Assembly: GCA_900315875.1 (NCBI GenBank)
Contig: ONAX01000023.1
Span: forward strand, 1 to 42,914
Length of the DNA: 42,914 bases
Direction of reading: 5' to 3'
Source of the DNA: an uncultured Eubacteriales bacterium
Lineage (GTDB): Bacteria > Bacillota > Clostridia > Oscillospirales > Acutalibacteraceae
The position numbers were made by a program, and so were the translations under genes. Below are positions 16,637 to 24,841 of this stretch, in pieces; within the stretch, counting starts at the first letter, position 1; each line of letters opens with the position of its first letter. The notes below the pieces were generated by a model, which was not told the origin of the DNA, did not search any database, and saw only the letters and a program-made list of their open reading frames with translations.

Positions 16637-17863
16637 ATGGGAGTTTATGAGGAACTTCAAAGACGCGGTCTTATCGCGCAGACAACAGACGAGGAACAGA
16701 TAAAGGAGCTTGTCAACTCCGGAAAGGCAGTATTCTATATCGGCTTCGATCCGACTGCTGACAGTCTTCATGTAGGTCATTTCATGGCTCTGTGTCTTAT
16801 GAAAAGACTGCAGATGGCAGGCAATAAGCCTATTGCGCTGCTCGGCGGCGGCACCGGAATGATCGGCGACCCGACAGGCAAAACCGATATGAGAAAAATG
16901 CTGACCAAGGAGGATATCCAGCATAACTGCGACTGCTTCAAAAAGCAGATGAGCCGCTTTATCGATTTTTCTGATGATAAGGCTCTTATGGTAAATAATG
17001 CTGACTGGCTGCTGGATCTCAATTATGTTGACCTTCTCCGCGAGGTCGGCGCATGCTTCAGCGTAAACCGTATGCTTACCGCTGAATGCTATAAACAGCG
17101 TATGGAAAGAGGACTGAGCTTCCTCGAATTCAACTATATGATAATGCAGAGCTACGACTTTTACTCCCTGTACCAGAGATACGGCTGCTCGCTGCAGTTC
17201 GGCGGCGACGACCAGTGGAGCAATATGCTTGGCGGTACGGAGCTTATCCGCCGTAAGCTCGGAAAAGATGCCCATGCGATGACAATCAATCTTCTCCTCA
17301 ATTCCGAGGGCAAGAAAATGGGTAAGACCGAAAAGGGCGCAGTATGGCTCGACCCGGAAAAAACAAGCCCCTTCGATTTCTTCCAGTACTGGAGAAATGT
17401 CGGCGACAGCGACGTTATCAAGTGCCTGAAAATGCTGACATTCGTTCCGATTGAGGAAATTGAAGCAATGGAAAAATGGGAGGGCAGCCAGCTCAATAAG
17501 GCTAAGGAAATACTCGCCTTCGAGCTTACAAAGCTTGTTCACGGCGAGGAAGAGGCCGAAAAGGCTCTCGAGGGCGCAAGAGCACTGTTTTCCTCAAAGC
17601 AGGATACAGACAATATGCCATCAACACAGATAAGCACAGCTGATCTGACAGACGGCAGCATCGGACTTATAGATCTGCTGTTCCTCGTAAAGCTTGCGCC
17701 GTCCAAGGCTGAGGCACGCAGACTTATCCAGCAGGGCGGTATCTCTGTTGACGATGAAAAAATAACAGACGTAAAGGCTGTTATCAGCTCCGGCGCTTTT
17801 GAAAAGGGCCATATCGTCATCAAAAAGGGTAAAAAGGTATTCCATAAAATAACGCTATCATAA
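16637..17863 (+). CDS. tyrS: Tyrosyl-tRNA synthetase
   Basis: This 408-residue class I synthetase charges tRNA-Tyr. The HIGH-type motif is HVGH in [20 protein letters not shown] (about 38-57), [12 protein letters not shown] marks the tyrosine site, and KMGKT in [14 protein letters not shown] is the KMSKS-type loop. A C-terminal S4 RNA-binding domain is seen from about 345 ([20 protein letters not shown]). It is transcribed behind a T-box with a UAC specifier, which independently confirms the amino acid. An AGGAAG site precedes the ATG. nusB follows closely. Confidence 0.97.
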   Translation: MGVYEELQRRGLIAQTTDEEQIKELVNSGKAVFYIGFDPTADSLHVGHFMALCLMKRLQMAGNKPIALLGGGTGMIGDPTGKTDMRKMLTKEDIQHNCDCFKKQMSRFIDFSDDKALMVNNADWLLDLNYVDLLREVGACFSVNRMLTAECYKQRMERGLSFLEFNYMIMQSYDFYSLYQRYGCSLQFGGDDQWSNMLGGTELIRRKLGKDAHAMTINLLLNSEGKKMGKTEKGAVWLDPEKTSPFDFFQYWRNVGDSDVIKCLKMLTFVPIEEIEAMEKWEGSQLNKAKEILAFELTKLVHGEEEAEKALEGARALFSSKQDTDNMPSTQISTADLTDGSIGLIDLLFLVKLAPSKAEARRLIQQGGISVDDEKITDVKAVISSGAFEKGHIVIKKGKKVFHKITLS

Positions 17864-17883
17864 TGTGTGAAAGGAAAGTGGCT

Positions 17884-18330
17884 ATGAGCGAAAGATCCAG
17901 GGATAACAAGGCTATTACGGAAGTACGCAGAGAACAGCGCAAGGAAGCTTTCATCCTTCTGTTCGAGCAGGTATTTCAGAAGGAAAGTATCGAAAATATA
18001 ATCGAGGACGCAAAGGCTGCCAGGGATCTTGAGCTGGGCAAATATACCAGGCGCCTTGCACTCGGCGTTGAGGAAAAAATGGATGAGCTGGACGCTGTGA
18101 TAGAAGCTAACCTCACCGGCTGGAAAATGAACCGCGTATCAAAGGTTTCGCTTACCATCATGCGTATGGCTGTGTATGAAATGCTTTACGTCGATAACGT
18201 TCCCGTGAGCGTATCCATAAATGAAGCTGTAGAGCTTGCAAAGAAATATGCAACTCCCGGCGACGGCTCGTTTGTAAACGGTGTTCTTGGCTCAGTTGCA
18301 AAGAAGCTTGACAAAACAGGGGAAGAGTGA
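17884..18330 (+). CDS. nusB: Transcription antitermination factor NusB
   Basis: This 148-residue all-helical protein binds boxA RNA with ribosomal S10 in the rRNA antitermination complex. The N-terminal REQRKEAFILLFEQVFQ and the later VSKVSLTIMRMAVYEML, VPVSVSINEAVELAKKYA and SFVNGVLGSVAKK blocks are the family signature. I choose the ATG at 17884 because AAGGAA lies 8 nt upstream; an earlier in-frame ATG at 17863 overlaps the tyrS stop and adds seven non-conserved residues. Its stop overlaps the start of the next gene. Confidence 0.93.
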   Translation: MSERSRDNKAITEVRREQRKEAFILLFEQVFQKESIENIIEDAKAARDLELGKYTRRLALGVEEKMDELDAVIEANLTGWKMNRVSKVSLTIMRMAVYEMLYVDNVPVSVSINEAVELAKKYATPGDGSFVNGVLGSVAKKLDKTGEE

Positions 18331-19298
18331 TGGGATTCTTTCTCGGAATTGATACAAGCAACTATACGACATCCGCTGCCATATACAACAGCGACAGCGG
18401 CAAAATGCTGCGGAAAAAACAGCTCCTTCCCGTCAAGGACGGAGAATGCGGACTTCGCCAGAGCGACGCAGTGTTCCACCATGTAAGGCAGCTGCCCGAT
18501 ATAATTGACGAGCTGATGCAGAGCTTTGACGGCAGTATTACCGCCGTCGGAGCATCCTCGCGCCCAAGGGACGTCGAAGGCTCGTACATGCCGTGCTTTA
18601 CTGTGGGTCACGGTACGGCGCGGATTCTTGCGGATATGCTGCACGTTCCGCTTTACACCTTTTCGCACCAGAGCGGACATATCGCAGCAGCACTCTATTC
18701 CGCGGAAAAGACAGAGCTTATCGGTCAGCGCTTTCTGGCGTTTCACGTATCCGGCGGAACAACCGAGGCTGTGATAGTCGGCTATGACGACGAAACCGTC
18801 TTTACAGCTGAGCTTGTTGCAAAAACACTCGACCTCAATGCCGGTCAGCTTGTGGACCGCACGGGCGTTATGCTGGGGCTTCCGTTTCCGAGCGGAATGC
18901 AGCTTGAAAAGCTTGCTCTGGGTAATACGGAAAAGCTGAATCCCCGCATATCTCTTAAGGGCTTTGACTGCTGCCTTTCGGGAGTGCAGAATATATGCGA
19001 AAAGGCGCACAGGGACGGACGAAGTCCGGAATATATCAGCGCTTTGTGCCTTGCATACATAGAAAAAACGCTTACCGCAATGTGCGATAGGCTGCTTGAG
19101 CATTACGGCAATATGCCGGTAGTTTTTGCCGGCGGCGTAATGTCCAATTCAATAATACGCAGGTCGCTTTCAGGAAGATACGGCGCATTTTTTGCACAGC
19201 CGGAGTTTTCGTCTGACAATGCCTGCGGAACTGCATTGCTGTGCAGTATAAAGCATAGACTGAAAAACAACGAAATAATAATACGTAAAGGAGAATGA
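18330..19298 (+). CDS. TsaD/Kae1-like (peptidase M22) paralogue
   Basis: This 322-residue ASKHA-fold protein is of the Kae1/TsaD family. Phosphate-binding ends are LGIDTSNYTTS at the start and FHVSGGTTEAVIV (about 136-148). The metal site is kept: HQSGH (about 112-116) matches the family's HxxxH, and SSDNACGTA (about 294-302) carries the late aspartate. It departs from canonical TsaD, which is a little longer and usually has SGGHT at the second motif. Clostridia often have such a second, shorter copy annotated as peptidase M22, so I do not assign the t6A-tRNA role. The ATG overlaps the nusB stop; a GTG at 18327 is also possible. Confidence 0.75.
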   Translation: MGFFLGIDTSNYTTSAAIYNSDSGKMLRKKQLLPVKDGECGLRQSDAVFHHVRQLPDIIDELMQSFDGSITAVGASSRPRDVEGSYMPCFTVGHGTARILADMLHVPLYTFSHQSGHIAAALYSAEKTELIGQRFLAFHVSGGTTEAVIVGYDDETVFTAELVAKTLDLNAGQLVDRTGVMLGLPFPSGMQLEKLALGNTEKLNPRISLKGFDCCLSGVQNICEKAHRDGRSPEYISALCLAYIEKTLTAMCDRLLEHYGNMPVVFAGGVMSNSIIRRSLSGRYGAFFAQPEFSSDNACGTALLCSIKHRLKNNEIIIRKGE

Positions 19299-19301
19299 GT
19301 T

Positions 19302-20657
19302 ATGGGCAGATTATTCGGTACTGACGGCGCGCGCGGAGTTGCCAACAGCGAGCTTACCGTCGGTCTGGCAGTTGATATCGGCAAGGCTGCAGCAATGGTG
19401 CTGACAGAGGGCAGCAAGAAGGCTCACCCGAAGATCCTTATCGGCAAGGATACAAGACTTTCTTCGGATATGCTCGAAGGCGCTCTTATAGCAGGCCTTT
19501 GCTCTGTCGGTGCAGATGTAGTCCTTCTGGGCGTTGTTCCTACGCCTACGGTTGCATTCCTCGTGACAAAATACGGCGCAGATGCCGGAATTATGATCTC
19601 GGCTTCGCACAACCCGTTTGAATTCAACGGAATCAAAATCTTTTCACCCAGCGGATACAAGCTTCCCGACGCTCTTGAGGAAGAGATCGAAGCAATTGTT
19701 CTCGACCACGCTAAGCCTTATCCTACACCTACAGGCGACGGTCTGGGCAGGGTGGAGTTTTCCGACAGCGCCATCGAGGATTATATTTCGCATATCATTG
19801 ATACCGTTCCTTACCGTCTTGACGGAATGAATATCGCAATAGACTGCTCGAACGGCTCGTCCTCCCGTACAGCAAAGGAGCTTTTTACAAGACTTGGCGC
19901 AAAATGTACAATGATCGCCGACAAGCCGGACGGAGTAAATATCAATTTTGAATGCGGCTCAACTCATATGGAAAAGCTGCAGTCCTTCGTTGCCGAAAAC
20001 GACTTTGACCTTGGCGTTGCCTTTGACGGAGATGCTGACCGCTGCCTTGTCTGCGATGAAAACGGCAATTTCGTTGACGGCGATTTCATCATGGCTATCT
20101 GTGCACTGGATCTTTCATCAAGAGGATTGCTTGCTCAGAATGCTGCGGTAGGAACAGTAATGTCCAACATGGGTTTCAGCCGTTTCTGCAAGGATAACGG
20201 TATGAAATTTATCTCAACTGATGTAGGCGACCGCTATGTGCTTGAGGAAATGCTGAAAAACGGATACAACTTCGGCGGAGAGCAGTCCGGACATGTTATC
20301 TTCCTGGATTATGCGACTACCGGCGACGGTCAGATGACTGCCGCTCAGCTTCTCAGCATTGTAAACAGACGTCAGGCTAAGCTTTCGGATATCGCAACGC
20401 TCATGATTCACTATCCGCAGGTGCTTATCAATGTAAGGGTAACTCCCGAGGGTCAAAAGAGCTTTGCCGATAATCAGCAGATCTGGGACAAGATCAGGGA
20501 AGTCGGGGAAATCCTCGGCGAGGACGGACGCATACTTGTCCGCCTGTCCGGGACAGAGCCGCTCGTCAGAGTAATGCTCGAGGGCAGGGATCATGACGAA
20601 ATAAGCCGTCTTGGCAATGAAACAGCAGATCTTATTAAAGAACTGATCGGAGAGTAA
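19302..20657 (+). CDS. glmM: Phosphoglucosamine mutase
   Basis: This 451-residue alpha-D-phosphohexomutase converts glucosamine-6-phosphate to the 1-phosphate for UDP-GlcNAc and wall synthesis. It opens with LFGTDGARGVAN. The phosphoserine loop is ISASHNPFEFNGIK (about 100), the magnesium loop is VAFDGDADRC (about 240), the sugar-binding loop is GGEQSGH (about 325), and the phosphate-binding end is RLSGTEPLVRVM near the C-terminus. The GTDGARG opening and the EQSGH loop favour GlmM over PgcA. It follows the TsaD-like gene by 3 nt and has an AAAGGAG site. Confidence 0.96.
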   Translation: MGRLFGTDGARGVANSELTVGLAVDIGKAAAMVLTEGSKKAHPKILIGKDTRLSSDMLEGALIAGLCSVGADVVLLGVVPTPTVAFLVTKYGADAGIMISASHNPFEFNGIKIFSPSGYKLPDALEEEIEAIVLDHAKPYPTPTGDGLGRVEFSDSAIEDYISHIIDTVPYRLDGMNIAIDCSNGSSSRTAKELFTRLGAKCTMIADKPDGVNINFECGSTHMEKLQSFVAENDFDLGVAFDGDADRCLVCDENGNFVDGDFIMAICALDLSSRGLLAQNAAVGTVMSNMGFSRFCKDNGMKFISTDVGDRYVLEEMLKNGYNFGGEQSGHVIFLDYATTGDGQMTAAQLLSIVNRRQAKLSDIATLMIHYPQVLINVRVTPEGQKSFADNQQIWDKIREVGEILGEDGRILVRLSGTEPLVRVMLEGRDHDEISRLGNETADLIKELIGE

Positions 20658-20660
20658 TCG

Positions 20661-20680
20661 TCAAAATCAACAAATTTTGA
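20661..20680. repeat. AT-rich inverted repeat after glmM
   Basis: TCAAAAT (20661-20667) and ATTTTGA (20674-20680) form a perfect 7-bp inverted repeat with a 6-nt loop directly after glmM. There is no clear T-run, so termination is only a possibility. Confidence 0.4.
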
Positions 20681-20745
20681 TATATTTTCAGACGAAAGTT
20701 CTACTGGATTCACTTAATCTATTCTTCGTTTTTTTTACACTGCTG

Positions 20746-20754
20746 TGATATAAT
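20746..20754 (+). promoter_or_regulatory. Extended -10 promoter of the glycosyltransferase
   Basis: TGATATAAT is an extended -10 element (TG-n-TATAAT) about 35 nt before the start codon. No good -35 hexamer is present at the right distance, as is usual for extended -10 promoters. Confidence 0.55.
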
Positions 20755-20792
20755 TAAATTAATATTACAGTACTTTTTGGAGCTGCATGCAT

Positions 20793-21734
20793 ATGGCAAA
20801 CGTAGACGTTTCTGTCATCATACCTTGTAAAAACAGCAGAAGTAAAACTGCCGGAATAATAAAGAAGTTTTCGCAGGAAAACGACGGACTGACGCTCGAA
20901 TTCATTATTATCGACATGAATTCAAACGACGGCACCGTGCTTGAATCCCTGAGCCTTATAAAGGAGCTCGGGCTGCTCGGCTATGTTATCCAGAGCGGCA
21001 GCGGAACTGTTCCGGCGGCTCTTAATACCGGTATTTTCCGTTCCAGCGGAAAATATGTCACATTTGTATATCCCACAAGGCTTTATAAGGATTATCTGCA
21101 GTCCTATTTTGCCGAAGCGGAAAAACGCGAGGCGGACTTTGTCTTTGCAGCGCCGAAATCCGACCCGCCGCAGAAGAATATCGTACCTGTCGGAATGACC
21201 GGAACTGACCTTGCGGTCAGCCTGATTCATTCAAGCGTTGTGATGGACTTTGCGGCAGTACTTTACCGGCGCGAATTCCTGACCGGAAACGGCATTCGCT
21301 TTTATGAGGACTGCACAAACGGCTATGCCGAGGCATTCATTTTCAGCTCGCTTATGTATTTGCCAGTTGTTGCAAATGCGGATATTGATATCGAAAGGGA
21401 TTATCTCGGAAGCTCCATTGTTGACGAAAGTAAGATGGTTTCCAAGAACTGCTTTGAACGTCTGGACGCAATGATCCGCGTTTACGAAACTGCAAGGATG
21501 AGGTTCAAGGACGATAAGGTGCTGCTGTCCTTGCTGAGGTATCAGAAGCTGCCGTCCGTGGCACTCGGATGTGTTGATAAGCTTCTTTCCGAGGGCTTCG
21601 GTTCGTCCGCTATTAAAAAGCAGATGTCTGTCAAGGGTTATGATAAATATATCGATTACTCAGCAGATACGCCCTATGATCTGAAAATGAAGATCATTAC
21701 ATGGAAGCTTCTGCCGTTTGCATATAAACCATAA
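20793..21734 (+). CDS. GT2-type glycosyltransferase, atypical
   Basis: This 313-residue protein begins with the GT-A/GT2 nucleotide-binding fold (VDVSVIIPCKNS, then FIIIDMNSNDGT and ALNTGIFRSSGKYVTF). At the place where GT2 enzymes carry the metal-binding DxD, it reads FVYPTR (about 91-96), with no acidic pair. The C-terminal half (about 200-313) is less familiar and lacks membrane helices. Two start codons are possible, 20787 and 20793; the later one has a better distance (about 10 nt) from GGAG. It stands alone behind its own promoter and terminator, so its glycan is unknown and catalytic activity is uncertain. Confidence 0.78.
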   Translation: MANVDVSVIIPCKNSRSKTAGIIKKFSQENDGLTLEFIIIDMNSNDGTVLESLSLIKELGLLGYVIQSGSGTVPAALNTGIFRSSGKYVTFVYPTRLYKDYLQSYFAEAEKREADFVFAAPKSDPPQKNIVPVGMTGTDLAVSLIHSSVVMDFAAVLYRREFLTGNGIRFYEDCTNGYAEAFIFSSLMYLPVVANADIDIERDYLGSSIVDESKMVSKNCFERLDAMIRVYETARMRFKDDKVLLSLLRYQKLPSVALGCVDKLLSEGFGSSAIKKQMSVKGYDKYIDYSADTPYDLKMKIITWKLLPFAYKP

Positions 21735-21775
21735 CAGAATTTTTTCAGGGGTGACGCAGACCGCTCATCCCGTCC

Positions 21776-21810
21776 GCCCGACCGCGAAAACTTCGCGACC
21801 GGGCTTTTTT
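21776..21810 (+). terminator. Terminator after the glycosyltransferase
   Basis: A GC-rich hairpin is formed by GCCCGACCGCGAA (21776-21788) and TTCGCGACCGGGC (21792-21804). The outer and inner parts pair perfectly and there is a small internal mismatch. Six T follow. Confidence 0.82.
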
Positions 21811-21879
21811 ATTCGGGCTCACGCCCCTTATGGTGAATTGCAGCTTGCCGGAAATTTTTTAGATATATGTCAGTAAAGG

Positions 21880-21908
21880 TTGATAAATACTAAAAAACGT
21901 GTTATACT
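21880..21908 (+). promoter_or_regulatory. ruvC promoter
   Basis: TTGATA (21880-21885), a 17-nt spacer and TATACT (21903-21908) form a strong promoter. The expected start near 21915 leaves a leader of about 128 nt before ruvC. Confidence 0.75.
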
Positions 21909-21961
21909 TGTATTATGTATTTTTATGCCTATGTTGCATGATAATGATGTATATATACTGT

Positions 21962-22015
21962 CTGCCGGCACAGCTGCGGTGCATCAATGTACGCTGAAAA
22001 GTGCCGCGCCGGCAG
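21962..22015 (+). other. Structured RNA leader of ruvC
   Basis: CTGCCGGC (21962-21969) pairs perfectly with GCCGGCAG (22008-22015). Inside this stem, CAGC pairs with GCTG, and GTGCA with TGTAC around a UCAA loop, separated by a small bulge. The 54-nt element is GC-rich in an otherwise AT-rich gap and ends 27 nt before the ruvC ATG, which has only a weak ribosome site. No T-run follows, so it is not a simple terminator. A cis-regulatory or stabilising element is plausible; I do not recognise a known riboswitch class. Confidence 0.5.
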
Positions 22016-22042
22016 GGATTTGAAAAATGAAACGGTGCGATT

Positions 22043-22588
22043 ATGAAGATATTGGGTATCGACCCCGGCTATGCAATTGTCGGCTATGGTGTTATTGAAT
22101 ACAGCGCAGGACGGTATTATCCTGTCGATTTCGGCGCTATAACTACCGACGCGGATATGCCTTTTCCGCTGCGGCTGCAGCATATATATAACGAAATGGT
22201 TTCCATAATAATCCGGAACGACCCCGACGAAATGGCAATAGAGCGGCTGTATTTTCAGAATAACCAGAAAACAGCAATAGCCGTTGCCGAAGCAAGGGGT
22301 GTGATACTGCTTGCGGCGCAGATGAATAATATCCTGATCAGCGAATATACGCCTCTGCAGGTTAAGCTTGCGGTTACCGGCTACGGTCAGGCGAAAAAGC
22401 CGCAGGTTATGGAAATGACGCGCCGCCTTCTGAAGCTTGAAAGTGTTCCTAAACCGGATGATACAGCAGATGCGCTTGCAATGGCAATCTGTCATGTGCA
22501 AAGCTCCGGAACAAGACTCAAAAATATGATAAACAGCCGGAATACCATCAGGAATAACGGCTACTTCAGCGGAGGAAAAAAATCATGA
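22043..22588 (+). CDS. ruvC: Holliday junction resolvase RuvC
   Basis: This 181-residue RNase H-fold dimer cuts Holliday junctions symmetrically, guided by RuvAB. The acidic catalytic residues are visible: Asp in ILGIDPGYAIVGYG (residue 6), Glu in MAIERLYFQNNQKTA (about 68), and the late pair in KPDDTADALAMAICH (about 140-143). The ATG at 22043 has a poor ribosome site and is preceded by a structured leader. It leads the ruv cluster and overlaps the next gene by 4 nt. The ~20-residue C-terminal extension beyond the core is not conserved. Confidence 0.95.
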   Translation: MKILGIDPGYAIVGYGVIEYSAGRYYPVDFGAITTDADMPFPLRLQHIYNEMVSIIIRNDPDEMAIERLYFQNNQKTAIAVAEARGVILLAAQMNNILISEYTPLQVKLAVTGYGQAKKPQVMEMTRRLLKLESVPKPDDTADALAMAICHVQSSGTRLKNMINSRNTIRNNGYFSGGKKS

Positions 22589-23166
22589 TAGTATATTTTG
22601 TAAGACATGCTCAGCCGGATTACAGCTCCGGAAGCGACGATTATTCATTCGGACTTTCAGGTGAGGGTATCATGGACAGATATGCAGCCGCTGACATTCT
22701 TAAGGATGTCAGCTTTGATAAAATATACTGCAGCCCGTACAAAAGAGCCGTCCAGACGATACAGCCGATTGCCGATTACTGCGGCATGGAAATAATAACC
22801 GATGAACGCCTTCGTGAAAGGGTACACGGGGAAAACTCGAATAATACCGAGATGTTCCGCAGACGATGGGAGGATCATAGCTTCCATGAGCCGGGCGGTG
22901 AATCTATTGCAGACGTGCAGAAAAGATACCTTTCCGTAATGGAAGAGATCATAAAAGCTAATTCCTATGGTACGGTTCTTGTCGGTACTCACGGTACTGC
23001 GATATGTTCGTTTATAAATCATTTCATCCCGGAATTCGGATTTGATGATTTCATGAGAACGATTGACTATATGCCGTGGGTGATAAAGATCGAATTTTCC
23101 GGAATGAAGCTTTATAAAATGGAAGAACTGGGCTTCGTGCAGAAGGAATTCCACGGGGTAAAATAA
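22585..23166 (+). CDS. Histidine phosphatase family protein
   Basis: This 193-residue protein belongs to the phosphoglycerate mutase-like histidine phosphatase superfamily. The phospho-histidine motif is VRHAQ (about 6-10, in place of the common RHG), YCSPYKRAVQT (about 49-59) carries the second arginine, LRERVHGE the acidic residue, and VGTHGTAICSF (about 133-143) the second histidine. It is inserted between ruvC and ruvA and overlaps ruvC, so it is co-translated with a DNA-repair cluster, but nothing in the sequence ties it to DNA. The substrate is unknown. Confidence 0.85.
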   Translation: MIVYFVRHAQPDYSSGSDDYSFGLSGEGIMDRYAAADILKDVSFDKIYCSPYKRAVQTIQPIADYCGMEIITDERLRERVHGENSNNTEMFRRRWEDHSFHEPGGESIADVQKRYLSVMEEIIKANSYGTVLVGTHGTAICSFINHFIPEFGFDDFMRTIDYMPWVIKIEFSGMKLYKMEELGFVQKEFHGVK

Positions 23167-23177
23167 GGAAGATAAAA

Positions 23178-23780
23178 ATGATATACAGCTTGAATGGTAC
23201 AATTATTCTTACCGAGCCTAATGCAGTCGTGATAGAATGCGGCGGCGTGGGCTATAAATGCCTTACAACAATGAATACACTGCGCGTTCTGCCGAAAACC
23301 GGTGAAAAAGCAATGTTGTATACGCATATGATCGTGCGCGAGGACGCGGTTGAGCTTTGCGGCTTTGCCGATAAAAGCGAGCTTGCATGCTTTCGCATTC
23401 TGACGGGAGTAAGCGGCGTCGGAGCCAAGGTGGCTATTGCAATTCTTTCCGTGCTGACGCCGGAACAGCTTGCGCTTGCAGTGTCTTCAGGGGACAGCAA
23501 GGCGTTTACAAAGGCAAGCGGAGTCGGCAAAAAGCTTGCTGAAAGGATTACCCTTGAGTTGCGCGACAAGGTCAAAAAACTCGGTGTTACTGAGACTCCG
23601 GGTGAAATTACAGCAGCATCCGCTGTATTGCCGCAGGGTAATATTTCCAAGGCTGTCGGAGCACTTGCCGTGCTCGGCTACAGCCCGGAGGAGGTAACAC
23701 CCTTTATGGGCGGCATAGACCCGTCGCTCTCAGTAGAGGAAATAATCGGGCAGACGCTTCGCGCCATAGGCAAAAAATAA
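23178..23780 (+). CDS. ruvA: Holliday junction DNA helicase subunit RuvA
   Basis: This 200-residue protein forms the tetramer that holds the Holliday junction square and recruits RuvB. It has an N-terminal OB fold (about 1-63: MIYSLNGTIILTEPNAVVIE, GVGYKCL), two helix-hairpin-helix motifs (LTGVSGVGAKVAIAILS and TKASGVGKKLAERI), and a C-terminal UBA-like domain (about 150-200) that binds RuvB. AGGAAG precedes the ATG. ruvB follows 16 nt downstream. Confidence 0.96.
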   Translation: MIYSLNGTIILTEPNAVVIECGGVGYKCLTTMNTLRVLPKTGEKAMLYTHMIVREDAVELCGFADKSELACFRILTGVSGVGAKVAIAILSVLTPEQLALAVSSGDSKAFTKASGVGKKLAERITLELRDKVKKLGVTETPGEITAASAVLPQGNISKAVGALAVLGYSPEEVTPFMGGIDPSLSVEEIIGQTLRAIGKK

Positions 23781-23796
23781 TTGAGGAGAAATATCT

Positions 23797-24837
23797 GTGG
23801 AAGATCTGGATTTTGAAAATCGCATAGTTTCTCCGACGGAGATAATGGGGGACGGCGACAGCGACAATCCCCTGCGCCCGAGAAGACTTGATGATTACAT
23901 CGGTCAGGATAAGGCAAAGGAAAACCTGTCCGTATTTATAGAGGCTGCAAGGCAGCGCGGAGAAACGCTCGACCATGTTCTGCTGTACGGTCCTCCGGGA
24001 CTGGGCAAGACCACGCTTTCCGGCATAATTGCAAACGAGCTCGGCGTGAATCTCCGCATTACATCTGGCCCGGCGATAGAAAAACCCGGAGATCTTGCTG
24101 CAATACTTACCAACCTGAACGAGGGCGACGTCCTCTTTATTGACGAAATACACCGTATCTCACGCGCGGTAGAGGAAATCCTTTACCCTGCAATGGAGGA
24201 CTTTGCAATAGATATAGTGACCGGCAAGGGACAGATGGCGGCGTCATATCATCTTCCGCTGCCGCATTTCACGCTTGTCGGAGCTACAACAAGGGCAGGA
24301 CAGCTTACAGCGCCCCTGCGCGACCGCTTCGGCGTATCGCTCCGTCTGGAGCTTTACACACCGGAGGAGCTTGCGAAAATAGTTGAGCGCAGCGCCTGCA
24401 TACTGCATATACCCGTAGAACACGACGGCGCGCTTGAGATAGCGTCCCGTTCCAGAGGTACGCCGAGAATAGCAAACCGTATGCTGAAGCGCGTGCGTGA
24501 TTTTGCTCAGGTTATGTCCGACGGCGTTATTACTCTTGAAACCGCAAGAGTTGCTCTTGAAAGGCTTGAAATCGACGAGCTGGGTCTGGATTCAAACGAC
24601 AGGCGCATGCTCGAGGCTATAGTTAAATTCTATAAGGGAGGCCCGGTGGGGCTTGAGACCCTTGCTGCTGCAATAGGTGAGGAGGCCGTTACCATTGAGG
24701 ACGTAATTGAACCGTACCTCATGCAGATTGGTTTTCTCAGCCGTACCCCGAGGGGACGCTGCATAACCCGTGCAGGCTGTCTGCACCTCGGACTTGACGC
24801 AAATGCCGCAGAACCGGCACAGCTCAGATTGGATTGA
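23797..24837 (+). CDS. ruvB: Holliday junction branch migration ATPase RuvB
   Basis: This 346-residue AAA+ hexameric motor pumps DNA through the RuvA-held junction. The start is GTG behind [26 protein letters not shown] is the family's opening box, Walker A is [13 protein letters not shown] (about 67-79), Walker B is LFIDEIHR (about 112), and sensor 1 lies in LVGATTRAG (about 161). The winged-helix end includes [15 protein letters not shown]-type sequence and RTPRGR. Its stop is 4 nt before xseA. Confidence 0.97.
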   Translation: MEDLDFENRIVSPTEIMGDGDSDNPLRPRRLDDYIGQDKAKENLSVFIEAARQRGETLDHVLLYGPPGLGKTTLSGIIANELGVNLRITSGPAIEKPGDLAAILTNLNEGDVLFIDEIHRISRAVEEILYPAMEDFAIDIVTGKGQMAASYHLPLPHFTLVGATTRAGQLTAPLRDRFGVSLRLELYTPEELAKIVERSACILHIPVEHDGALEIASRSRGTPRIANRMLKRVRDFAQVMSDGVITLETARVALERLEIDELGLDSNDRRMLEAIVKFYKGGPVGLETLAAAIGEEAVTIEDVIEPYLMQIGFLSRTPRGRCITRAGCLHLGLDANAAEPAQLRLD

Positions 24838-24841
24838 TCAG

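Noticed and set aside
16586-17542. Reverse-strand frame opposite tyrS
   Set aside because: It is a shadow of a full-length tyrosyl-tRNA synthetase and would also run through the T-box terminator region.
22585-23166. Histidine phosphatase considered as the missing histidinol phosphatase
   Set aside because: It belongs to the phosphoglycerate mutase-like superfamily, while known histidinol phosphatases are PHP, HAD or inositol-monophosphatase types, and it sits in the ruv cluster.
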